Source of the DNA: Anaeramoeba flamelloides
Taxonomy: Eukaryota; Metamonada; Anaeramoebidae
NCBI GenBank assembly: GCA_027625915.1
Contig: JANTQA010000023.1
Span: forward strand, 22,506,001 to 22,570,000
DNA: 64,000 nucleotides
Direction of reading: 5' to 3'
Shown here: piece after piece, positions 44,463 to 55,158 of the stretch
Position numbering within the stretch: position 1 is the first letter of the stretch
Layout of the letters: the number at the start of each line of letters is the position of its first letter
Notes under the pieces: generated by a model
The model's database searches: none
Told to the model about the DNA's origin: nothing
Seen by the model: only the letters and a program-made list of their open reading frames with translations
Position numbers and translations under genes: made by a program

Positions 44463-46824
44463 AAGATGTGGTGTTTGTTTATCTTGTTAATTATGAAGAT
44501 TAAACACGGTGTTATATCGAAATTGTGATTCCTCATCCTTATTTATCTTTTTTTCAAAATTTATTTTTCGGATATTTCAATCAAAATAAGCAAAAAAGAA
44601 TGAGTGTTGCTTTAAATATTAAATTAAAGGATTGAATTATTGAGATCAAAAAAAACTTGAAAAATTTCAACTGAAAAAAAATAATAAATCTTATAAAAAA
44701 ATTTTTATTGTGAGATTCCAAATTACTTTTTTTTTGGGTTTTTAAAATTGAAGGAAAATTAAAAATTCTAAAAAAAAAACAAAAGATCAAATAAATTATT
44801 TTTTGTGAAAATGTATTTAAAAAGTATCCTTTAATTCTCAGACATAATGAAATTTGACACATTTAATACAAATTGTATTTGGTAATCATTTTGGAAAAAT
44901 CTTGAGAAATATTAAATAATTGGTTTCAAAACCTTTTTCAAAAATTATTTACCCGTATAATTACAAATAAAAATTAGGCAATGGTATCTTGATAATCATT
45001 ATTTATCCCCTTATTTTCTTTTTATGATGAATCAAGTATTTTCAAAACTATTAGTTATTATCTATTCTAATAAATCTCCCAAAGTTTCATTTAAAAAAAA
45101 TTTATTGTAAATCGATTTTAAAAAAATTACTATAAAATGTCCCCTTTTTTCTAGACTAGAGAGTTTTAAAAGGTGAGGCGTTACTAAAAACAATAAAATA
45201 AATATCCCCAGTGATTTTATGTACCTTTATATTGGTTATAATGTAAGTAAACTCAATTTATTAATGAAGTGTTAATTGAAGTAATAATTTTGCCTAACTT
45301 TTATTTTTCAATTTTATTTTTTCATACTAGAAAATTTTTTTACTAAAATTTATGTAATTTAGTATTTTTTTTTCTAATCTTCAGCTTAAAACACCAAATA
45401 TAATTTCAGTTTTTATTTGACTATTAAAAAATGGATGATATTTGTTAATATTTAAACAAAGAAATTTATAAAATACAATAAATACTTGTATAAATATATA
45501 TGTTGAGAATTTGAAAAAGGTCTGTTTCAAAATAAAAGGCAGTTTTTTTTTTTTTTGTTATAGAAAACAGAAACATTAACTAATCAAAAAAAAAATAAAA
45601 AAAAATGATAATAAGTAATAATTAAATTTGGTATTATTGTCTAAAAGTTCTGTTATCGAATATGAAATTCCAAAAATGAACTGTCACAATAGAAAATGTT
45701 ACTCAAAAACCAGAGTTAATTCTTTGAGATAATGGAAATTCTAAAAGTTTTCTGAAAATATGAAATAAACTCCATTTCAAAATCATTGGCCCATTTAAAA
45801 AGTAAATTTCGAAAATAAATATATTTATAAATTGAAATTATCTATTGTAATCAAAAAATTACTATTTTAATATCTATTTCTAGACAATAGAAATATTTTA
45901 TTTTTATCTCAAAATAAAATAAAAAATAGTAAAAAAAATATTGGTACATTCATTATGAAATTTATTTTATTTTTAACAAATTCCTTTCCAAATTGAAAAA
46001 TTACATAAAGAAACATTAATTTATTTTTAAAATTTATTTCACGTACTATATACTATTGTTTAGTTGATTTGATTTCTATTGGTTTAAGAAGAAAAAAAAA
46101 ACAAGGTTTTTATTTTGAAACTGTGTTTATTTTTTTTTTGACTGTATTCTTGAGGGATATTTTTTCATTTAGTAATCATCTCAAAAATCATTTTTATTAG
46201 TCTGTCAATTTAATAAAGTATTGGGCTTCTTTTTCCTTTTACCTTTGTCTTAATCTGAAAAGTTTTTCTTTTTTGAAATTTTAAAAGGAAAAAATTTCTT
46301 TCTGATAGATTTTTTTTTATATTGCCCAATTATCTTGAGCCCAAGAACCAAAATTATCAATTCAAAAAAAACCAGAATTGCCTCTTCTAGTGTTTCTCAA
46401 CTTTGAAAAATTTAAAAAAACAGACTCACTGGTCTGGAAAAAATTGTTATATTAATTTTAAAAGTCAGATGGTTGTCAAGAAGAAAAATATTTCAATAAT
46501 TTTCTTTACTTTCTTTTTCACTGATCAATAAAGATAATAGAAACTAATCTTCCTCAATCAGGTTTAATACCTATCCTTAAGATCTAAAAACCAATTTTCC
46601 ATGAATGGAAAAAGCATAGTATCTAAAAATCCAAAAAAATTCACTTTTTTGAATATTTACAATTATAATCTCAATTGGGTAAATTGAATCATACTCAAAC
46701 TTTAATTTTATTTGGTGTTTTGGATTATATTTTGATTAAGTTAATCAATTTAATTTTTGGGTTTGGCCTTTGTTTTAAAATCAAGGAAAAAATGATTTAA
46801 AAAATAATTCAAAATTAGAACATT

Positions 46825-47069
46825 TACGACTATTTGACAATTTACTATTTGTTGCAAAATAAATTGAACAAAATTTTCATTTATCTTTCCTAAAAAAGAG
46901 TTTATAAATCTTTGAGTAAAATTTCTAATTTTATAATTCCTAAAACCAGTCATAAATTATTAATTTCCTTTTCGAATTGGGGAATTTTGATGATTTATTG
47001 TAATTCTGGGATGTAATTTTTTGGAAAACTAAATGAAAATTTTGATTATTTTATTTTGCAATTAACAGT
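46825..47069 (+). repeat. Dispersed repeat family F, copy 2
   Basis: Partner of 24340-24592, with the shared end TATTTTGCAATTAACAGT. Confidence 0.65.
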
Positions 47070-48288
47070 ATATTTGATTTGATAGCTTTGGGTACCCTTT
47101 TACAGCCAATATCTCTTTATAATATTTTTCTGGAAATTAACTGAGGATTTTAAGAAGAAGAAAAGGGATAAAATTTCATTATCATTTTTATTGTTCAAAA
47201 TATTTCTCAAAGAAAAAGAAAAAGATGGTATTTGAGATTTCTTTTTTGTTCTTTAGAATTTTTTTATTTAATAAAGGTATACTTTTTAAGTTAACCGAGA
47301 ACCCTAAACAAAAGTTAGTACTCCAAAAATGAAAAACTTTTAAGCAGATGAAAAGTTACTGCTTTAAATATCTAATACTAGTAAAGTACATTTTTTTTTC
47401 CATTTGTAATACTTGGAAGAGAACAATATTTTTACACAAAAAAGACTTCCAACTCGTGTGGTTCTGTTAAAACTTTTTGAGGTTTTTAATAACTTTATGT
47501 TTGTGTCGAAAATACTCACATTTTGGTGTAAAAATAGGAAAAAATATTCATCTCATTTTCCAGATTTTTTCTTTTATCAATAGAATTCTCAACAAATTAG
47601 GTTTCAATTTGTAGATTTTATTTGTTTAGTTCTATTTTTCTTTACTAAAGCGAGATCTCAAAGAGGTAGATTATAGTTTGTGGCTCTATTAGAAAAATGA
47701 AAAAAAAAAAATCAAAAAAGAAAATTGAAAGGGAAGTAAAACTTTTTCCCATTTATAATTCAAATAAAAGAATATAAGATGAATTTTTTCAGACACATTT
47801 TGCTATATGATTTCAATTTTATGTTGGTGTGTATTTGTCTCCAAATCTGGAATCCAAGCCAAGTTTATTCGAGATCACAAAACTCTTTTTGTTGGATAAT
47901 TTGTTTCAAGACTTTTTTTATTTAATTGACATTGAAAAATTTCAAAAAAACATTGAAAGTGTAATAAACCTTCGTCCGTAAAAAGAAATCTTTGGTAAAA
48001 AAACAAAAAGAGAAGAAGATTTGGGGTAAGCGAACTTTCAATATTTAATTACTCTACAACTTATAAAAATTACTCGATTTAACTTAGCTGGTCTGAATAA
48101 AAAAATTAAATCGTCAAATTTGAACAAAATAATTAACTTAAAAAGGTAACTAAATGAAAATCCGATCAAGTAAATTCTCTAAATTGATGGGGTTTGATTT
48201 AGCTCAATGAAATTTATTTTTTCTCTTTTTTTTTAATTTATTCCCCATTTTTTCAAAACAAAAAAAAAAAAATAGTAAATTAAAAATA

Positions 48289-48367
48289 ATGACCTACGAC
48301 GTTAATGAGGCCGACTTTTGTGAAGCAGATTATATCGAAGAAAACACCATGTCACAGTCATTACTTG

Positions 48368-48398
<31 letters not shown>

Positions 48399-50709
48399 CT
48401 ATTACAACAACAACCCATATGTCACTTATAACAATACGAACCAAACCACAAAACCAAGTGATCTTTACACACTAACCGGATTAAGGATCCCAAACAATTC
48501 TACAATCTATAAATATGTCAACAATAAGAACTTGACACCAAAAATGCCAACATATTTTTCACTTTTTTGGTTTCTCTTTTCATTGGTTGTCTTTGTGATC
48601 CAGCAATGTTTTGTGATTTTTTATTTAGAAAAGATCTCTATTGTTCGGTGGTACATCCCATTTGTAGTTACCATTCTCTTACTGGTGCCTTATCTTTTGG
48701 TACTCAAACTTGTGAAAGCTAAAACATTATTTAAGGTGATCCCAAGAACTCACACCGAAGAGACAAGCCAAGTCTCCAATCGAAGCGTCAAGGTCTTAAA
48801 TGCGCTGCTTGTTGCACAAACCATCCAGTTCATGGTCTTTATTGTCTTTCTGAGGTACGCGGGGCATTCCGATCGATGGGATTCGAAATGGGGAAACCTT
48901 TCGAAGGACGGGCTGCTTTACATCATTTCGCTCAGCAGCTTCTTTTACTATGCGTATGCCAAAATCCTCCGGCCCGCTGATCGCTGCGATCCGCTGAACA
49001 ACTACTTGGACCTGTGGGGCATTGAAATCGCCATCGACGCATTCGATCTCTCGGATTTCTTCGTTGTCGGATCGTGGTACCTTCTGAGCTCTGACGGGCT
49101 CGACAAGAGCCAAGTCCACGATCTGATCAAGGCCAGTTGGGGGAAGTCGATTGCAGGTTTCCCGTACATTGTCGACATTGTAATTTTGCTCTGGCTGATC
49201 TCCATTGCCGTTCGGATCGTCAATTACCTCTCGCTGCACTATGACTTTGAACAACGCTTTTGGAGAAAGTTCTCACCAACAAGGGACGAAGACAGTGTTG
49301 ATCTGATCCAAGAGATAGTTGACGAGGGCGGCATAACGAGCATCTCTCAATACAACTATGGGTTACAAAATGGCTATTCTGTGCCCAGGTTCTTGCAAAG
49401 CAAAAAATTAAATGGGCACACGATCTTAGCAATCAAAGACCCCAAATCCAATGAGGATCGTGAAGAAGAATTTAAAAGTCTAATTGCACAGGCAGACGAA
49501 ATCGAGGAAATATCAAGTATTCAAGAAATGCGATTCCAATACACCCTTATAACAAGAGGGAACGTTGGCCTAAGGTTAAACAAAAGTATGATCAAATATA
49601 CTCTTCCCTGCAATCTTTTATCCCTCGCGCTCCGATTAATTCTTCTAATTCAAGTGAAAAACTCCCTTCAAATCCTCGTAATCGCCAAAAATATATTTTC
49701 AATTTATCGGGACATGAGTGTCATTTCCCAAAGTATCAATCCAAACCAATTTTGGCTGAAGGGCAAGTGTTTAAAATTGCTTACAAAAACGAATTTACTC
49801 ATCTATACAACTGTATGTGCGATTGTCTATGGAGCAATCTGCACACTTGCGGATATCTATATATACAAATTAAAGGGAAACAGCGCCTGGGCCGCACCGC
49901 CTTTCACGCTGGTATTAATGGTTGCGATGGTTATTTTAGCAAAAGTGTCCATCATCAAGTTGGGCGACAACAACTTTTATGATCCTTATGATCTGCTTGG
50001 CTTATGGTTGCCCATGTGCTTTTTTTGCACAATCGCCTTTGTCAGTAGGTCTGTCGTTTTATATTGGGGATTTAGCAAATTGAAAGTCGACGGCGCATGG
50101 GGACAAAACTGGTTATTTCTGCTAATGCTCTCTTTTACAATCCCCTTTTGGCTATATTCAAGAATCACAGTTTACCTGGGAAAGTTGATCTCCAAGAGTG
50201 AAATAGGGAGAAGTAGAAGCGCCTATTTAAAATTCATTGAGCCCGGATATATCTATTCCAAAATATCTATTTTAATCGTCGCTTTAAATTCAGACTCTGT
50301 ATCCGCAATCATGGATGTGCTCTGTGCAATCGCCCTGTTTAATGTGTCAAGAGCTGATGGAATCCCAAAAAGTATGCACCGTGCTTGCATCGCATTCTTT
50401 TTTATAGAAATATCCATTGCAACAGTAAAAACAGTTTTAAATAGCACCTTTCTCCCAGATAACAAACAAACAGATATTTCTGCAATTTTAACACTTTTAA
50501 ATGGATTTAGATTGATCGAAGAACCAGCGATTTTCATTATTAGAATCGTCCTTGCGGCAAAGTATAACATTTATCAACCAATATGGTTATTTAAAAATTT
50601 CCTTGCGATTATAAACTGGTTATCTTCAGTAGAAAAATACCAAGTATTGTTTCGATATGAGCACTATCACTCTTTATTTCCAGAAATACCCAGAAAGGGA
50701 ATATTTTAA
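48289..50709 (+). CDS. Multi-pass membrane protein, doubled TMEM26-like architecture (806 aa)
   Basis: Single frame with an acidic, Asn-rich cytosolic-type N-terminus (an Asn run at about residues 29-37) and many hydrophobic segments. Examples are FSLFWFLFSLVVFVIQQCFV (about 90), IPFVVTILLLVPYLLVL (about 124), FPYIVDIVILLWLISIAVRI (about 290), LLIYTTVCAIVYGAICTLAD (about 500), FTLVLMVAMVILA (about 540) and LFLLMLSFTIPFWLY (about 610). Two halves end alike: LRLILLIQVKNSLQILVIAK followed by NIFSIYRD (about residues 445-473), and EEPAIFIIRIVLAAKYNIYQ followed by PIWLFKNFLAIINW near the C-terminus. Both resemble the last part of TMEM26, where RLILM...Q.L.FFAAKNFL.....YR occurs. TMEM26 is half this size and of unclear function, so this looks like a duplicated or fused form. 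No signal peptide. The middle (48830-49330) is clearly richer in G+C than the ends. The family call rests on short motifs. Confidence 0.6.
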
Positions 50710-52416
50710 GTTTTTTTTTTTTTTTTTAATTTTTATTGTTTTTTTCCCCTCACTTTTTGATTTTTTTATGTTCTTTTTTTTTTTGGTTTGCGAAATAAAT
50801 TATTTTTTTTCTCATTATTTAATTTTTTTTTTGTTCCATTTTGAATTTTAAATTAATTGTTGATGAATTTAAATAAAATCTAGGAAGATTGTTTCATTTA
50901 TTAACAAAACAAATCAATAAACTTTTTTTCATCAAAGGTGATCAGTTTTAATCGATAAATAGAGCAAATTCTATGATTTTTATCCAATAATCTTCTTCGA
51001 AATAAATTTTTAATTTTTAAAAAAAAGATCATTTTTTCTAATTTATTTTACTCAAATTTTTGTTATTTGAATTTTGTTATTTTTTTTTAAAAGTTAGTTT
51101 TGAAAAAAATAAGTTTGAAAATCTAAATTAACTTTGTGAAAATCCAGGCTTTGTAATTTCTTTAAAAGTGAATACACTTAAAATTAAAAAATTTAATGTC
51201 AACAATTTTATTTTCCTAAGAAATTTATAAATTTTTTTACGAGACGTTCCTATAAAAAGTGAAATAAAAATTTTTTTTAACATTTTATTGTTTTTCAAAA
51301 ATTTAAAAGTTTGTTCTGGTATTTATTTTTTGAATATCAACCTAAATCTGAAATTATTTATTAGTCTTATTTCTAAGCAATCTTAGTTTGGTTGATTCTT
51401 CAAAAAAAGTGAATTTTTCATTTTTAGTTTGTACTCTATGAGTTCAATAGAGAATATAATGAATATTTTCAAATAACTTGTTATAATAATAGCAGTTCAT
51501 TATTTATGACTATTAATATTTGAAAAAGAATATTACCGAATTTTTTTAATTTCAAGAAATTTAATAAAATATTTTATATACAAAATAGATTACCAATTTT
51601 TTTTTGATCTTCAAGGATTCAATATTTGTTTTATTTTTATTGCATTTTTGAAATAAGTTTAAAAGTTCAAGGTTATTGGTTCATATATACTCTTCTAAAT
51701 TTCTAAAAGTGAGATTTCTTCATAATTAAAAATTTAATTATAAATTTTTTCTTTTTCTTATTTTGATTCTAAAATCGAAATAAAAAAGTATCCAGGATCT
51801 TGATCTTTTGACTCAAAATTTAATTCGGAAATATGAATTTTTTTAAAAATTATAACTCATTTAAAGTTTAACAATGTGTTTGATCTCATCAAATATAATT
51901 ATATCGGATTTAATTGTATCCTTGTAAAAAGATTTATCCTATTACCTTTTGAGAAAATACAAACAAACATGAGTTCCTAGTCACTTCAAAAAATACTGAC
52001 CAATGATTGTTTCTTCTTTTTCAAAAAAAAAAAATAACAATAAAACTCTTTTTTATTCGGGAACATTACTTTTTATAAAAAGAAAATGGAAAAAAAACCA
52101 AGAAATGTAAAATCAAATTAGACAGAAAAAGAATTATTTTTAGTAACACCTATGGTTTCCTCTGGTTGTAAGAGGATATATTAATATCAAAATTAAAATC
52201 TTTCGATTACATTTCTTAAACAGAAAGAGTCAAGATAACTAAAGATTTCTATAAAATCTGAATCGAGTAAATTTTGTCATTAAAAGTGGTTACAACCCTC
52301 TTGGTTTTTTACTTAAGTGATCTTATTTCTCTTAAGAGTTCAATTTTCACTTCAGCTCATCCAAGAATTTAACATCATATTTTTTCTCATTTTTTTCCCA
52401 ATACTCAAAAGGCGCA
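50710..52416. other. Intergenic, with dispersed repeat D
   Basis: No gene seen. Repeat D copy 2 at 51065-51435. A GGGAACATTAC string at about 52061 recalls the core of MITE family B, but no partner end was found. Confidence 0.6.
51065..51435 (+). repeat. Dispersed repeat family D, copy 2
   Basis: Same orientation as 3345-3710. Blocks TTTGTAATTTCTTTA, TTTTTTTAACATTTTA, GTTTGTTCTGGTATTTATTT, AACCTAAATCTGAAATTATT, TTATTTCTAAGCAATC and AAGTGAATTTTTCATTTTTA match. Confidence 0.7.
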
Positions 52417-55158
52417 ATGTCCAATTTTTTACAATCTGAAATCGATTTTCTGGTCAAAGGCACTTTGGAAGAAATTGTAAAATATTTTGATGATAAAGAA
52501 AACAATCGAAAAGCGATAAGCAAAATCCAAGGAAAAGATGAAGAGGAAAGGAGTGCATTGCACTTAGTCTGTAAAAACGAGAATATTAATAAGGGCATGA
52601 TCGAGTATGTGATCAAAAAAGGTGTATCTGTCGGTGGCTATGATGTGAATAAGAAAACGGCATACCACTATTTGTGCAAGAATATGAAATCGACCCGTGA
52701 GCAACTGGAATATCTCTTGTCTTTTGGTATGATCGAGATCAACCAACAAGACAAATCAAAAAATACTGGACTACGATGGCTCTGTAAAAACAAGGGCCTA
52801 TCGTATGAGAAGCTGGAGTTTGTCTTGGCGAAAGGAGCGGACATCAATTTAAAGGACACGTGGTCACGAACTGCGTTCCATTGGTTGCTATGGAATAGTG
52901 AGGTTGAATTAAGATTTGTGGAATTAATGATTAAATATAAGGGCGATCCCTTTCTCACAAATGAGAGTGGAGAAAATTGCTTGTACCAAATTGCCTTATG
53001 CCAACCAAGCAAAACAGAGATCATAGAATATTTCTTCAAAAATGAACAATTAAAAAAAACATTGCTTTCGAGCGTGAAGGGCTATGAAACCAACTTATTT
53101 TATCAAAAATTAGATTTTTTCGATCGCAAGATCTTTGAGAGCTTCTTTAGTCAAGAGCAGCAAGAGTACTGTTACGGTGTCTTTCCAAATAAAAACATCT
53201 TCCTGGAGTTTGTTGAAATAATCCCAAAATTCAATTTGCCACCAATCCAGTTAACAAGACTTAAAAAGGGATTTCTTAGAGGGTGCAAGGAAAAGAATTT
53301 GGATTTATGCTATGTGTTCTCAATCTTGCTGCATGGAGATCTTAAAGTCGAATTATTGAAAAAATTGGAATCATTTGGCTTTGATCTTCAAATGAAAATA
53401 GCGGATATTGAAAGTTTCAATGTATTGCAGTACCTGTTTAATTATTCAAGAAATCTTAATATAGATGTTGTCAAATATTTGGTGCCTCTGTTTGATATCA
53501 ATAAGCGAGATAAATCTGGATGCACCATTTTATTTAATGAAGCAACAAAAAAAGAACCCAGTTTAGCAATCATCAAATTGCTATTAAAGAACAAAGCATT
53601 AATAAACATTGAAAACAAGAAACAAAGGACGCCCCTGATGGCTTATGTCTCCAATTATCCAATTGATATGGAAATTGTGAATTTATTGTTCGATTCCAAA
53701 GCAAATAAGAAACACATTAAGCAAGGGAATTACCAATTATTGGAAAATGTTACAACAAATATATATTGCTCAACAGAAATGATCGATTTTTTGGTTGAAC
53801 ATGGTTATAAAATGAATACCTTTTTGAATCAAAAAGATACCCCATTAACCAATTTAATAAATTTGTATATCCTGAATCATACCTCATCATTTGAAAGTTT
53901 GTCTCAAGTAATTAAACATGTAATTAAGCTTGGCGCAAGTATTTATCCAAAGCTTGATGGAATCACGGAACTTTCATTGTTTGAGAACTATTTTATTAAA
54001 TGCGAAAAATTAAATCTAGAACTTCTTGAATGGTTATCGCACAATGGACTCGATTTTAATAAAGTTGGTAAATGGGGGAGAAATTTTTTAATGAATAGAT
54101 GCTCACAAAGAGGCCTTGATCTTCTGCCAGATAGTTCCATGATCTATAAGGAGATTCAGTTTTTAATCAAAAAAACTGATGATCTAAATTTATTAGATAG
54201 ATATGGCCTTTGTGCGCTTTACATGATCTGTACAAAAAAGATAATTTCTCTCGACATATTGAAAGCCTTCATTGAAAATGGCGCAGATCCTAATATCAAG
54301 GATCCTTACAAATCCCCATTAGTAGCTTTAGTTACTTACCATGGTACTGTGGAAATGGTCCAATATTTGATCAAGCATGGCGCCAAAATTTTGATTCATG
54401 ACTACCGTCATGAGTCGAAGGGTTCTGTGAAAAAATCATTAATATCTTTGGCCTGTCAGAATCGGCAGCCAAACGCAAAGGTAATCAATTATTTAATTGA
54501 TTTGTCTCTAGAAAGGAATAATGGCAAATACTTTGATAAATGCCCCATTTCTAAATTAATCCAATCTGATAATTCAAAAATTACCTTAATAAAGAAATTA
54601 TTAGAATTGTCAAAATCTAGACATAATATTGATTATATTGCTTCATATGCACTTTATATGACTTCTTACGCAAAACACCCCCAAGAAATGATACCACTAT
54701 TGGTTAAATACGGTGCAAATATAAATTTCAAATTTACAAATCTTTTATTCAATACCCCATTTACCAATTTACTTAGAGAGAGCAATGTTAGTTTCGAAAA
54801 TATAAAATTTTTATTAAAAGAGCAACAATTAGATTTTGACTCTCAATTTTATAATCAAGATACATATGTCCATTTGCTATTTCAAAGGAACAATCGAGCA
54901 CATACATTTGAAATTTTAAAACTATTTGATAAATACGGTGCAAATTTTCATTCATTGAATAAATTTGGTCAGTCTGTTTTGCATTCAGCCACATACCATC
55001 TTGACCCTGATTTAGAATCTATATACTATTTAATCGAGAAGGGATTGGATTTAAATTTAAAAGAAAATAATTGGGGTAAAACACCATTTCATTTCTTTAT
55101 TAAGATAGCAGGATTAACTATAGGAAGGTATGAGAAAAAAAATGGAATTGTATATTAA
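52417..55158 (+). CDS. Ankyrin-repeat protein (913 aa)
   Basis: The protein is built almost entirely of ankyrin-type repeats from about residue 45 to the end. Examples are ERSALHLVCKNENINKGMIE, KTAYHYLCKNMKSTREQLEY, WSRTAFHWLLWNSE, GCTILFNEATKKEPSLAIIK, YGLCALYMICTKKIISLDIL, AFIENGADPNIKDPYKSPLV and GQSVLHSATYHLDPDLESIY. Many units are divergent, with long spacers. No other domain, signal or membrane segment is seen, so the role would be protein binding and the partner is unknown. The first Met of the frame (MSNFLQSEIDFLVKG) is chosen. As read, the protein ends GRYEKKNGIVY. A plausible GTATGAG donor at 55128 and a CTTTTAG acceptor ending at 55202 would instead give an end ...LTIGSPSKVQCY with a stop at 55227. 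Which is used cannot be told from sequence alone. Confidence 0.88.
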   Translation: MSNFLQSEIDFLVKGTLEEIVKYFDDKENNRKAISKIQGKDEEERSALHLVCKNENINKGMIEYVIKKGVSVGGYDVNKKTAYHYLCKNMKSTREQLEYLLSFGMIEINQQDKSKNTGLRWLCKNKGLSYEKLEFVLAKGADINLKDTWSRTAFHWLLWNSEVELRFVELMIKYKGDPFLTNESGENCLYQIALCQPSKTEIIEYFFKNEQLKKTLLSSVKGYETNLFYQKLDFFDRKIFESFFSQEQQEYCYGVFPNKNIFLEFVEIIPKFNLPPIQLTRLKKGFLRGCKEKNLDLCYVFSILLHGDLKVELLKKLESFGFDLQMKIADIESFNVLQYLFNYSRNLNIDVVKYLVPLFDINKRDKSGCTILFNEATKKEPSLAIIKLLLKNKALINIENKKQRTPLMAYVSNYPIDMEIVNLLFDSKANKKHIKQGNYQLLENVTTNIYCSTEMIDFLVEHGYKMNTFLNQKDTPLTNLINLYILNHTSSFESLSQVIKHVIKLGASIYPKLDGITELSLFENYFIKCEKLNLELLEWLSHNGLDFNKVGKWGRNFLMNRCSQRGLDLLPDSSMIYKEIQFLIKKTDDLNLLDRYGLCALYMICTKKIISLDILKAFIENGADPNIKDPYKSPLVALVTYHGTVEMVQYLIKHGAKILIHDYRHESKGSVKKSLISLACQNRQPNAKVINYLIDLSLERNNGKYFDKCPISKLIQSDNSKITLIKKLLELSKSRHNIDYIASYALYMTSYAKHPQEMIPLLVKYGANINFKFTNLLFNTPFTNLLRESNVSFENIKFLLKEQQLDFDSQFYNQDTYVHLLFQRNNRAHTFEILKLFDKYGANFHSLNKFGQSVLHSATYHLDPDLESIYYLIEKGLDLNLKENNWGKTPFHFFIKIAGLTIGRYEKKNGIVY

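Larger units (their letters stand above)
41943..48288. other. 6.3-kb intergenic region between divergent Nup133 and the TMEM26-like gene, with a MITE cluster
   Basis: It should contain both promoters. Recognised repeats are C (42655-42960), a MITE-A end fragment (43623-43650), a full MITE-A (43703-43900), MITE-E nested in MITE-A (44078-44424), a TATAGA/TA microsatellite (44423-44462) and repeat F (46825-47069). Open frames such as 44581-44862 and 46750-46953 (minus) show no motif. The rest, including 45000-46700 and 47100-48288, holds nothing I can name. Confidence 0.6.

Noticed and set aside
48796-50570. Several minus-strand frames up to 152 codons opposite the membrane protein
   Set aside because: The local G+C-rich composition lacks stop codons on the opposite strand. 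No motif, while the plus strand shows conserved membrane segments.
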